From CAYMLL01 sp964390645 (GTDB lineage Bacteria > Planctomycetota > UBA8108): 13,601 nucleotides of DNA. The translations under genes and the position numbers were made by a program. The notes beneath the pieces were generated by a model. It was given only the letters and a program-made list of their open reading frames with translations, ran no database searches and had not been told where the DNA came from. The stretch covers positions 1 through 13,601 of the forward strand of contig CAYMLL010000219.1 of NCBI GenBank assembly GCA_964390645.1, given 5' to 3'. Shown one piece after another: positions 6,308 through 13,601 of this stretch (the first letter of the stretch is position 1; every line of letters starts with the position of its first letter).

Positions 6308-7675
6308 ATGACCGTATCGCGTGGCTCGAGCCCATCACGACGACAGGTGATCCGATCCCTCGCGGGTGGCGGACTGATCCTGCCGGGCCTGCTTTCGGAG
6401 CTGATCGGCAACGATTCGACGACACCCAGGCCACCGCACATCGCGCCGAAGGTGAAGCGGGTCATCTTTGTCTTCATGACCGGCGGCGTGTCGCACGTCG
6501 ACACATTCGATCCGAAGCCCTTCCTGACCAAGAACCACGACCGGCCGCGTCGCAAGGGCTCGTACTACAAGGGCGCCGACTGGTCCTTTCGCCGTCACGG
6601 CAAGAGCGGTATCGAGGTCAGCGATCTCTTTCCGCGCATCGGCAGCGTGATCGACGACATTTGTGTCATCCGCTCGATGCAGAACATCAACGGCGACCAC
6701 TTCGGCGCGACGATCGGTATCCACACGGGTTCGGCCACGTTCAATCGCCCGAGCATCGGCTCGTGGGTGAGCTACGGGCTGGGGACGGTCAATCGTAGCC
6801 TCCCCGCGTTCATGGTCGTCTCGCCGGGCCTTCCTTACGGCGGCGCGCAGTCGTGGGGCTCGGATTTCCTGCCGGCGACGCACGAAGGCACGCGAATCGT
6901 TCCGGGCGACGAGCCCATCGCGAACGTGCGTCGTCGCTCGTCGTCGGCGGCGCTGCAGGCGACGGAGCTCGACCTCGTCCAGTACTTCGATCGGCAGCAT
7001 CTCGAGGGACGGGAGACCGACTCGACGCTGGCCGCTCGCGTGAGGTCGCTCGAGACCGCGTTCCGCATGCAGGCTGCCGCTCCCGAAGTCTTCGATCTGT
7101 CGTCGGAGTCCGACGCGATGCACGAGCTCTACGGCCTCGAGCGTGGCAGCACCGCGGGTTTCGCGTGGCAGTGCCTCGTCGCCCGGCGTCTCGCCGAGCG
7201 CGGCGTGCGCTTCATCGAGCTCATCGACGGCGACTCGTCGATCGACAAGAACTGGGACGCTCACGCGAAGATGAGCAGCTACGACGCGCTCGCGCGGAAC
7301 GTCGATCGGCCGATCGCAGCGCTGATCCAGGATCTCAAGGCGCGCGGCATGCTCGACGAGACACTCGTCGTCTGGACGACCGAGTTCGGCCGCGGCCCGT
7401 TCAGCCCCTCGCCCGGGGCCGAAGGACGCGGACACCACGCCCGCGCCTACTCATCGTGGCTGGCCGGCGGAGGCGTACGCGGCGGCATGGTCCACGGCGC
7501 GAGCGACGAGCTCGGTGATGATGTCGCCGAGAACATCGTCACCGCGCACGATTTTCAGGCGACGATCCTCCATCAGCTCGGCATCGATCACGAGCGCCTC
7601 ACGTACCGCCACGGTGGTCGTGACTTCCGTTTGACCGACGTCCACGGAAGAGTCGTCCGCGAGATACTCGCGTAG
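6308..7675 (+). CDS. Tat-exported DUF1501 protein
   Basis: A 455-residue protein of the DUF1501 family, which is classified in the alkaline phosphatase/sulfatase superfamily, though its reaction is not established. The ATG at 6308, 5 bases past the upstream stop, is preferred. A TTG at 6299 would overlap that stop by 4 bases (TTGA) and adds only three residues. The N-terminus is a twin-arginine signal: SRRQVIRS at about 9-16, then a glycine/leucine-rich hydrophobic stretch, so the protein is probably exported folded. Family landmarks are VFMTGGVSHVDTFDPKP at about 53-69, an HFG...HTGSA segment followed by RPSIGSWVSYGLG, and TTEFGR and GRGHH near residues 358-378, followed by WLAGGGVRGG. The last block often reads GRDH in relatives; Gly replaces the Asp here, which may affect a metal site. 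It is the second gene of a two-gene unit with the DUF1549/DUF1553 gene. Family assignment is firm. Confidence 0.92.
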   Translation: MTVSRGSSPSRRQVIRSLAGGGLILPGLLSELIGNDSTTPRPPHIAPKVKRVIFVFMTGGVSHVDTFDPKPFLTKNHDRPRRKGSYYKGADWSFRRHGKSGIEVSDLFPRIGSVIDDICVIRSMQNINGDHFGATIGIHTGSATFNRPSIGSWVSYGLGTVNRSLPAFMVVSPGLPYGGAQSWGSDFLPATHEGTRIVPGDEPIANVRRRSSSAALQATELDLVQYFDRQHLEGRETDSTLAARVRSLETAFRMQAAAPEVFDLSSESDAMHELYGLERGSTAGFAWQCLVARRLAERGVRFIELIDGDSSIDKNWDAHAKMSSYDALARNVDRPIAALIQDLKARGMLDETLVVWTTEFGRGPFSPSPGAEGRGHHARAYSSWLAGGGVRGGMVHGASDELGDDVAENIVTAHDFQATILHQLGIDHERLTYRHGGRDFRLTDVHGRVVREILA

Positions 7676-7741
7676 CGGTCTGTCTACTCTTCTGCGTCAG
7701 GGGGCGGTGGTCGAGGTGCAGCGAAAGATCGGGGTCGTCGA

Positions 7742-9004
7742 TCAGCTCTTCTTGCCGACACAGTAGAGAAAACGATCGCTGCGCAAGTAGAGCCTCTCGC
7801 CGACGGCCACGGGGCTGGCGTTGAAGGTGCTCGCGTCGTCGAGAGAGTTGTAGGCCAGCTCCTTGAAGTCGGGTTTGGCCTCGAGTACGAAGGTGCCGCC
7901 GCGTCGTGTGACGACGAATATCTTGCCGTCGGCCAGCAGCGCCGCTGCGTAAGGTTTAGCCTTGACCCGACGCTCGGTGATCACTTCACCATAGGAGAGC
8001 CGCAGGCAGTACGCCACCCTGTTGCGGTCGCTGACCCAGTAGATGTGTCCGTCGTGAATCACCGGCGACGCCACGTTCGCGCCCGCCGGAGCCTCCCAGA
8101 GACGGTGGGACTCGGTGACGTCTCCGCGTCCTCCCGCCCGCACCGCGATCGCCCGTGACGTGCGGCCTCCGAGCGCGTACGCGATCCCCTTGTGGGAGAC
8201 GATGCTCGGGCAGACGTAGTCCTGGATGCCGCGACAGGTCCAGAGCTGGTCGCCGGTGGCCGGGTCGAAGCCGAGGATGCTTCCCTTGACGCTGACGGCC
8301 AGCTCGGTCTTGCCGTTCTCGAGCGGGATCAGGTGGGGCGTGTTCCACGCGCGCGACATGCCGGGAGCGCGCCAGACCTCCTTGCCGCTCTTCTTGTCGA
8401 TCGCGACCAGCGACTTGCTCTCGACGCTGGCGTTGACGATCACCAGGTTCTTGAACAGAACCGGCGACGTGCCGCAGCCCCAGCCATGGGTGCGGCTGCC
8501 GACGTCGGCCTGCCAGATCCGCTTGCCGTCGAGGCCGAGCTTGAAGACCCCGCTCTTGCCGAAGAACACGTAGAGGTGCTTGCCGTCGGTTGCGGGAGTG
8601 GGTGCGGAGTAGCCGTGATCTCTCACCCGGCTCGACTCGGGCAGCTTCGGCGCGATCTTCGTGTCCCAGACGGTCTTGCCCTTTTCGAGATCGACGCAGA
8701 CCACGTGAAGACCGAGATCCTCCATGTCGCCGGACGTCTCGACGTACGTGCCGTAACCGCTGTGGCAGGTGACGTAGAGTCGATTCTCGAGGATGATCGG
8801 GCTCGACGCGCCGGCGCCGGGGAGCTTGATCTTCCAGAGCAGGTTCTCGCTGTCGCCCCAGGTCGTCGGCAGGTTCTTCGCGTCGGAGATGCCGTTGCTG
8901 CCCGGGCCGCGGAACTGCGGCCAATCTTCCGCGTCGATCGCGGCGCTGGCGGCGAGAGTGAGGACGAAGACCGGGATCGGAAGGAGAAGCTTTGGCGTTG
9001 ACAC
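7742..9004 (-). CDS. Secreted PQQ-like beta-propeller protein
   Basis: A 420-residue exported protein folding as a PQQ/BamB-type beta-propeller. GTG at 9004 is the start, supported by a GAGGAA site 7 bases upstream and by a signal peptide (residues 1 to about 25, ending in AASAAIDA). WPQFRGPGSNG at 28-38 is the usual opening of planctomycete propellers of this type. It is followed by repeated blades recognisable by SPIILENRLYV, ACDLE/AIDKKSG-like turns with KEVW or KTVWD, and SPVIHDGHIYWVSD. Length fits a seven- or eight-bladed propeller. No quinoprotein dehydrogenase catalytic residues or haem motif can be identified, so 'PQQ-like' refers only to the fold. Such proteins may act as scaffolds or binding modules in the periplasm or at the surface. 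It is convergent with the DUF1501 gene (66 bases apart) and lies 173 bases downstream of the giant propeller gene on the same strand. Its ligand is unknown. Confidence 0.9.
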   Translation of the reverse strand: MSTPKLLLPIPVFVLTLAASAAIDAEDWPQFRGPGSNGISDAKNLPTTWGDSENLLWKIKLPGAGASSPIILENRLYVTCHSGYGTYVETSGDMEDLGLHVVCVDLEKGKTVWDTKIAPKLPESSRVRDHGYSAPTPATDGKHLYVFFGKSGVFKLGLDGKRIWQADVGSRTHGWGCGTSPVLFKNLVIVNASVESKSLVAIDKKSGKEVWRAPGMSRAWNTPHLIPLENGKTELAVSVKGSILGFDPATGDQLWTCRGIQDYVCPSIVSHKGIAYALGGRTSRAIAVRAGGRGDVTESHRLWEAPAGANVASPVIHDGHIYWVSDRNRVAYCLRLSYGEVITERRVKAKPYAAALLADGKIFVVTRRGGTFVLEAKPDFKELAYNSLDDASTFNASPVAVGERLYLRSDRFLYCVGKKS

Positions 9005-9011
9005 GTTCGAG

Positions 9012-9017
9012 TTCCTC
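9012..9017 (-). promoter_or_regulatory. Ribosome binding site of the 420-residue propeller gene
   Basis: On the minus strand this reads GAGGAA, 7 bases upstream of the GTG at 9004. It fixes the start of that gene at a non-ATG codon in front of its signal peptide. Confidence 0.65.
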
Positions 9018-9177
9018 GGTGTGTGAAGAATGATTCGGTTCGTCGGACTGAAGATTGGAGCCCGCTCGTTCCGGCGTGCTCAGGGAATTGTTGCGTGCGT
9101 GTTCCGCATTACGGTTTCCCGGACGTGCTCGTCACGAGAGGCTCCTCCGAGGGGCGCAGGGTCGACTTGCGTCAAGG
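9018..9177. other. Intergenic spacer between the two propeller genes
   Basis: About 160 bases between the stop of the 1261-residue gene and the ribosome site of the 420-residue gene, both read on the minus strand. The length leaves room for a separate promoter. I found only short imperfect inverted repeats, no T-tract terminator and no clear promoter, so whether the two genes share a transcript is open. Confidence 0.45.
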
Positions 9178-12100
9178 TCATGAAGTCTCGAGCAGCAGCT
9201 CCACTCCACTGAGCACCGGGGATCCCGTCGACGCCTCGAGATCGATCTTCAGCTCCTTGCCGATCCGCACGCCCCGGAAGGCCTTCACGAAGCCTCTCCG
9301 GCTCGCTCCGGCGCTCGCACGGACGTCGAAGTCCTCCAGCATCTTCTCGCCTTGCAGCGAGACGTCGAAGACGCGCTCGCCGGCGACGACCGCGTCGGGT
9401 TCGCAAAAGTGCAGTCGAACCGTGTAGCTCTCGACTGGCTCCTTCTTCGTCTCGTCCGGCCCCTTCTTCGTCTGGGTGGCGTTGAGCATGATCGACAGCG
9501 AGCTCAGCTTGCTGAGACCCGAGCTCGCGACCCAGCTCGGTCCCTCGCCGTCGATCTGGCTCGAGTGCAGGCGGAATCGCGTGGGCGACGCGGGCTCGGT
9601 CTTGATCGCCACCGAGGGAGACGGACCGCCGATGTTCGGGAAGTCGAGCCACAGGGTGCCGCTCTCGGATCGACGATCACCGGGCGCGCCGAGGTTGATT
9701 CCCAGCGTGCGGATCTTGCCGGCGGGACTCCTGTACGCCGAGTAGGACCACTTCTCGTTCTCGGGGACGTGGACGAGAGCCAGGGAGGTGAAGATCGAGT
9801 AGGAGCAGATGCAGCCGTTCGCGAAGTTCGGCGCGTTGAGCACGCCGTCCGCGGGGATCAGGCTGTTACGGCACCCGGAGCGAAAGCCCTCGAGGCGGCT
9901 CGTGCCCCCGCCGAGGAGGTCGTGGTAGCCGGCTGACGCGGCTCGGAAGGTGAGCAGATGCTCGCTGGCGATCGCGTAGTTGCAGTGATGGCCGACCTTG
10001 GTGAACTCCCAGGCGACCTTCTCTCCGGAGAGAGGGTGATCTTCCATGCGGTCGGCGCCGGTGCGCAGGTCGTACGAGTAGCCGGGGCCGCGCTGATCGA
10101 TCACGCGGTCCTTCCAGAGGATGACCTTGTGGACGAGGTTCTCGGGATGGCCCCCGAAGGTCTTCGCCTTCTTCTTCTTGCGCCAGAGCTCGTAGCCGTT
10201 CGACCCGTGCATCGCGACGATCTCCTCGGAGTTCGAGGCGACGAGCACGTTGAGGTCCTCCGAGAAGGTCAGCCAGGCGGCGATCATCTTCATCTCGATC
10301 CGCCAGATCGGCTTCCCGGTCTCGAGGTCGAGCGCGACCATCACCTTGTCACTCGTCGACTTCGGCACCTTGTTCTTACGGCGCCGGTCACGGTAGAGAT
10401 TCTCGAGGTCGGCGTCGAAGCAGAAGACCCGCTCCCTGCCCATCGCGACGAAGGGAAACGAGTGCTCGGCCTCGCGCGTCCAGCGGACCTCGCCCGAGTG
10501 TCGGTCCATCGCGATCAGCTTCTGTGGCAGGCGCTGCTTCTCGCCCTTTTCGTCGCGAGGCTCCAGGACCGGCACGATCAGGAGGTCGCCGTGACAGCGA
10601 ATCCGTCCCCACTCGGCGTTCTTCTGCGCGAGATTCAGCTCCTTCAGCTGCTTGCCGCTGCTCGGATCGAGGACGAGGCAGCGCTCCGGGTACGCCAGGT
10701 AGAGCGCATCGTTCTCGACGAGGAAGTGGTAGCCGGTCGGCGGAGTCCCGAAGATCGGATTGCCCATGCGGTCCCCGCTGACACTCGTCAGGTTTCGCCG
10801 CTGCTCGACACCGCCTCCTCCGTAGCGGATGGCCGTCTTCCAGAGAACGCGGCCGGTGTAGACATCGACCGCGGCGAGCTTGCCCGGACCCTGGATGAAC
10901 ATCCTGCCGCCGACGACCGTCAGGCTCGGCGGCCAGTTGTGCCGGTTGTAGAACAGCTCGTCGCTTCCCGCCTGCCCGCCGAACCACAGAACGCCGAGCG
11001 GCGCCTTCACCAGGCTGTCCCGCGACATCAGGGTGTTGCCCTCGTTGCCGTACTCGCGCTTCCACGGCGCGGACCCCGGCGGCGCGTCGACCTTTTCGAG
11101 CACCGAGACTCCGTCCCGGGAGACGAGGCGAGCGTCGGGGCGCTCGGCGGCGTCGAACCACGAGACGAGCTCCGACCGTGCGACGTCGGGAAGACGCAGG
11201 TGCGCCACGCCGTCGAAGGGTCGTAGGATGCGGAGTACCGCCTCGCCGAGCCGAGAACCGGAACGAAGGTCCGCCAGGCTCGTGCCGTCGTTGACGACGA
11301 GGCTGGCGAAGTAGCGCGGCAGTCTCGAGATGTCGTTCCGCTCGGTGAGAATCGAGACGCGAGTCCCGTACGACCCCGCGCGGTCGAGTGAGCGCCGCGT
11401 CGCCAGGACTCTCGCGGCGTCCGTCTCGAGAGCGACGACGTGCAGCCCGGTCCGGCGAACGAGCCCCTCCAGCAGGCTCGATGACCCGAGCCCGAGAAGG
11501 ACACAGTATCCCTCCCTTCCGCTCGTCGCTTCGAGGACTCGATCGACGTCGACGAGCGAGGACGCCGCGGCTGCGGCTGGCTCCGTCGCCTCGGGCGCCG
11601 GCGGCTGGAAGACCACCGACGTCCGGGCTCTCTTCCCTGGGCCGAAGCACCAGATACCCCCTTCGCGAGTAACGACGATCAGCCTCTGCGCCGCCGCGAT
11701 CATGCCGCCGGGCCGTCCCTCGACCTGGGCGGTCCACGAGACGCCGAGGCGCTCGTCGCTCGTCGGCAGGTCCAGAGCGAAGACCGTGCTGCCCTGGTGG
11801 CCGTAGAGCCTGTCGCCGGCCTTGATCGCGACGACCAGGGGGTTGTCGCCGAGCCAGGCCTGGTAGGGGGTCTTGCGGGAGCCCTCGGCCGGATCCGTAC
11901 GTCGGAGCCTCTCGACGACGTCCTTGTTGGCGATCGCCTCGTTCGGCAGACGCCACTCCTCGCCGACCTCCCACTTCGAGACGTCCCGACCCCGGGAGTT
12001 CTTCGTCTTGACCTCGTGCGCCTTGGAGAGATCGATCGCGCGCATCACGCCGCCGTCGGACGAGTAGAGGAGGGAGCCGTCGATGACCGGGTGACGTGCG

Positions 12101-12963
12101 AACGTCGGGTAGGAGATCGAGGTCTTGCGGTCGTAGACCTTTCCGCCGTGAAAGAGGAACCGGTCGTTGGCGACCGCGTGGTAGTCGGTGTGGCCCTTGG
12201 AGCTGTACTTCAGATTCGCGCGCCTGCCGGTCTTCAGGTCGAAGGCGGCAACCTCCGACCTGCCGGCCGGCAGAAAGAGCTGCTCGCCGCCCGCGACGAG
12301 GTAGCCCTGTGGCGAGAGGTCGTCCAGCAGCCTCGACTCGACCACCGGCGCGTCCGCGTCGAGCGGGACATCGTGCAGAAACGTCCCCTCGAAGGGCCAG
12401 ACGCCGGTCGTGAAGTGGAGCTTGCCTCTGGCCACGACCGGTCCGCCACGGACGGGGCGCACCGAGATGAGCCGGCCGTTGCCGAGCACCTTGCGCGAGG
12501 GCAGCGGGCGGAGACGCCAGAGCAGGGCGCCGCTTGCGGCGTCGAGGCAGTAGACCTGCCCGTCATCGGAGCCGAAGCAGATCCGCCCGTCGGTGACGAC
12601 GGGCGCCAGCCGCACCGGACCGTCGGCGTAGAACCGCCACAGTGTCCGGGCGGTCTCCAGGTCGACCGCGGTGACCGAGTCGTTGCGGCCGGACGCCAGG
12701 AACATCGTCGTGCCGACGACGACGGGCTCGTAGACGGCGTCGAACTGCAGGCGCCGGTCCTCCGGCCACGCCGGCGTCAGCGGCTCGGCTTGCAGCGTCC
12801 ACTGGAGATGGAGCTCGTTCGCGAGCTTCTGGGGGGTCGACCCGCTGCGTCCTTCATCGTGACGCCAGGTCGGCCAGTCCGCAGTCTGTGCGGCGGACGC
12901 GAAGAGGCCCGAGAGGGAGATCGAGAGAACGGTCAGTGACGACGTTTTCCGTGAGATCGGCAT
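9178..12963 (-). CDS. Giant secreted protein: PQQ-like propeller / methyltransferase-like domain / PQQ-like propeller / malectin-like domain
   Basis: A 1261-residue exported multidomain protein. ATG at 12963 follows GAGGGA at 7 bases and opens a signal peptide ending near ASAAQT (about 25). W30 begins propeller 1 (about 28-450), with blades such as LETARTLWRFYADG and VYCLDAASGALLWR. Residues about 480-605 look like a class I Rossmann methyltransferase: YCVLLGLGSSS with G491/G493, then VVALETD with E513 as the expected ribose-binding acid, and LVVND further on. Propeller 2 (about 630-1080) begins after KREYGNEGNT with LGVLWFGG and contains a conserved-looking Cys cluster: C1031, C1051 and C1053 in GCRNSLIPADGVLNAP...GCICSYS. 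From about 1105 (INLGAPGDRR, TLWLDFP) the chain runs into a malectin-like carbohydrate-binding fold (about 1175-1260: YTVRLHF, GERVFDVSLQG, LSGVELLLE). I recall similar planctomycete proteins of unknown function. How a SAM-type fold would work outside the cytoplasm is unexplained; it may be non-catalytic. Confidence 0.88.
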   Translation of the reverse strand: MPISRKTSSLTVLSISLSGLFASAAQTADWPTWRHDEGRSGSTPQKLANELHLQWTLQAEPLTPAWPEDRRLQFDAVYEPVVVGTTMFLASGRNDSVTAVDLETARTLWRFYADGPVRLAPVVTDGRICFGSDDGQVYCLDAASGALLWRLRPLPSRKVLGNGRLISVRPVRGGPVVARGKLHFTTGVWPFEGTFLHDVPLDADAPVVESRLLDDLSPQGYLVAGGEQLFLPAGRSEVAAFDLKTGRRANLKYSSKGHTDYHAVANDRFLFHGGKVYDRKTSISYPTFARHPVIDGSLLYSSDGGVMRAIDLSKAHEVKTKNSRGRDVSKWEVGEEWRLPNEAIANKDVVERLRRTDPAEGSRKTPYQAWLGDNPLVVAIKAGDRLYGHQGSTVFALDLPTSDERLGVSWTAQVEGRPGGMIAAAQRLIVVTREGGIWCFGPGKRARTSVVFQPPAPEATEPAAAAASSLVDVDRVLEATSGREGYCVLLGLGSSSLLEGLVRRTGLHVVALETDAARVLATRRSLDRAGSYGTRVSILTERNDISRLPRYFASLVVNDGTSLADLRSGSRLGEAVLRILRPFDGVAHLRLPDVARSELVSWFDAAERPDARLVSRDGVSVLEKVDAPPGSAPWKREYGNEGNTLMSRDSLVKAPLGVLWFGGQAGSDELFYNRHNWPPSLTVVGGRMFIQGPGKLAAVDVYTGRVLWKTAIRYGGGGVEQRRNLTSVSGDRMGNPIFGTPPTGYHFLVENDALYLAYPERCLVLDPSSGKQLKELNLAQKNAEWGRIRCHGDLLIVPVLEPRDEKGEKQRLPQKLIAMDRHSGEVRWTREAEHSFPFVAMGRERVFCFDADLENLYRDRRRKNKVPKSTSDKVMVALDLETGKPIWRIEMKMIAAWLTFSEDLNVLVASNSEEIVAMHGSNGYELWRKKKKAKTFGGHPENLVHKVILWKDRVIDQRGPGYSYDLRTGADRMEDHPLSGEKVAWEFTKVGHHCNYAIASEHLLTFRAASAGYHDLLGGGTSRLEGFRSGCRNSLIPADGVLNAPNFANGCICSYSIFTSLALVHVPENEKWSYSAYRSPAGKIRTLGINLGAPGDRRSESGTLWLDFPNIGGPSPSVAIKTEPASPTRFRLHSSQIDGEGPSWVASSGLSKLSSLSIMLNATQTKKGPDETKKEPVESYTVRLHFCEPDAVVAGERVFDVSLQGEKMLEDFDVRASAGASRRGFVKAFRGVRIGKELKIDLEASTGSPVLSGVELLLETS

Positions 12964-12969
12964 GGAATT

Positions 12970-12975
12970 TCCCTC
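12970..12975 (-). promoter_or_regulatory. Ribosome binding site of the giant propeller gene
   Basis: GAGGGA on the minus strand, 6-7 bases upstream of the ATG at 12963. It lies inside the 55-base gap after the SGNH esterase stop, consistent with co-transcription of the two genes. Confidence 0.6.
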
Positions 12976-13018
12976 GATGTCCTGGAGCCCGGACCTTGAC
13001 GCCGCAGCTGGACCGGCT

Positions 13019-13601
13019 TTACTTGCGGTGCTTGCTCAGCAGCTCGATCGCCTTCTGCGCGAAACGTTTTCCGAGAGTCTTGTAGCCCTTCTTCGTGTAG
13101 TGCAGATCGTCCTTGGCGCCGTTGAGGTCGTCGGTGTCGACCCACGCGTAGCGCGGCTCGCTCTCGGCGAGCTTCACCTGCGCCTCGCGCACGCGCGTCC
13201 AGTGGGGGTAGCGCCTGTTGTCGTTGTCGAAGTCGCTCAGACGACCGACGACGACGTTTATGTCCTGGCGTCCGAGGTCGGCCTTCAGCTGGCCGACGAG
13301 GCCCCTGAGGCTCGCGGCGTAGACGTCGCCGTGCTGCTCTCGAGCGTCCCGCTCACCCTGCATCCACACGAAGGAGATCGTCGTCGGCTTCTTGCTGCCG
13401 AGAGCGGATCGGACCTTCTTCATCAGCTGGGCGTAGAGGTCACCGGTCGCCGCCGGCTGGTCTCCCTTCGCCGGCTTCCACTTCTTGTACCAGCGTCGGA
13501 TCGGCTGTCCGCCCTGCACCGACTTCACGACGATGACCTCCTCGCCCGCCAGCGACTTCATCACCGTGGGCGTGAACGACGCCTCGGGCGGCAGTCCGGC
13601 C
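13019..13601 (-). CDS. SGNH / SASA-type carbohydrate esterase, C-terminal part (runs off right edge)
   Basis: The C-terminal 193 residues or so of a hydrolase of the SASA family (sialate O-acetylesterase-like, SGNH fold). The frame is open to the right edge, reading GLPPEASFTPTVMKSL at the start, so the GTG/ATG pair at 13559-13564 is internal rather than the true start. Family marks are VVKSVQGGQPIRRWY (a glycine-containing block near the oxyanion hole), FVWMQGERDA at about 13345-13375 (the WxQGExD block of SASA proteins) and DLHYTKKGYKTLGKRFA near 13070-13115, which holds the catalytic Asp and His of the DxxH motif. The nucleophile Ser of the N-terminal GDS block lies off the window. Enzymes of this group remove acetyl esters from carbohydrates, including xylan and sialic acids; the actual substrate is not deducible. 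It precedes the giant propeller gene by 55 bases on the same strand and may share an operon with it. Confidence 0.85.
   Translation of the reverse strand, partial: AGLPPEASFTPTVMKSLAGEEVIVVKSVQGGQPIRRWYKKWKPAKGDQPAATGDLYAQLMKKVRSALGSKKPTTISFVWMQGERDAREQHGDVYAASLRGLVGQLKADLGRQDINVVVGRLSDFDNDNRRYPHWTRVREAQVKLAESEPRYAWVDTDDLNGAKDDLHYTKKGYKTLGKRFAQKAIELLSKHRK

Noticed and set aside
6335..7438. 367-codon minus-strand open frame opposite the DUF1501 gene
   Set aside because: Shadow frame of a gene with a clear Tat signal and family motifs on the plus strand.
7676..7741. Bidirectional terminator between the DUF1501 and propeller genes
   Set aside because: The location is right, but I could find no stable inverted repeat with T-tracts in these 66 bases.
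9958..11226. 422-codon plus-strand open frame opposite the giant propeller gene
   Set aside because: The composition (rich in Val, Leu, Arg, Asp, Glu) is what the reverse complement of a GC-rich gene gives. The minus-strand reading has clear propeller and Rossmann motifs.
11797..12939. 380-codon plus-strand open frame opposite the first propeller
   Set aside because: Same antisense artefact; no signal peptide, domain or start context.
13559..13564. GTG/ATG pair as the start of the SGNH esterase
   Set aside because: The frame continues without a stop to the window edge with plausible family sequence, and the catalytic Ser block would be missing if the protein began here.

Overview
The window looks like chromosomal DNA from a high-GC member of the Planctomycetota. 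The assignment rests on protein families that are characteristic of that phylum: a DUF1549/DUF1553 (PSD1) protein paired with a DUF1501 protein, secreted sulfatases, and PQQ-type beta-propellers, one of them a giant with a methyltransferase-like core and a malectin-like tail. It is densely coding. I found no rRNA, tRNA, CRISPR array, insertion sequence or phage gene, and no non-coding gap longer than about 200 bases.

Layout, left to right. (1) 1-159, minus: the first 53 codons of a secreted or lipoprotein polysaccharide deacetylase that leaves the window on the left. (2) 160-355: divergent intergenic region. (3) 356-3151, plus: a single ORF carrying two complete sulfatase domains in tandem. 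(4) 3156-4127, minus: a secreted alpha/beta-hydrolase esterase, convergent with the sulfatase and only 4 bases away from it. (5) 4128-4220: a short divergent spacer. (6) 4221-6302 and 6308-7675, plus: a DUF1549/DUF1553 protein followed by a Tat-exported DUF1501 protein, forming a two-gene operon. (7) 7742-9004, minus: a secreted PQQ beta-propeller. (8) 9178-12963, minus: a 1261-residue propeller / methyltransferase-like / propeller / malectin-like protein. (9) 13019-13601, minus: the C-terminal part of an SGNH/SASA (sialate O-acetylesterase-like) carbohydrate esterase that leaves the window on the right.

Nearly every gene encodes an exported protein. The enzymatic content (two sulfatase domains, one alpha/beta esterase, one SGNH esterase, one polysaccharide deacetylase) fits removal of sulfate, O-acyl and N-acetyl groups from a decorated polysaccharide, as expected for a marine or particle-associated planctomycete. 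No glycoside hydrolase or polysaccharide lyase is visible, so a dedicated degradation locus is an inference. The genes lie in several transcription units rather than one operon.

The most unusual items are the one-polypeptide double sulfatase, in which the second half has no signal peptide of its own, and the 1261-residue secreted propeller protein with an embedded Rossmann-type domain. No clearly new defence, mobile or regulatory system was recognised.
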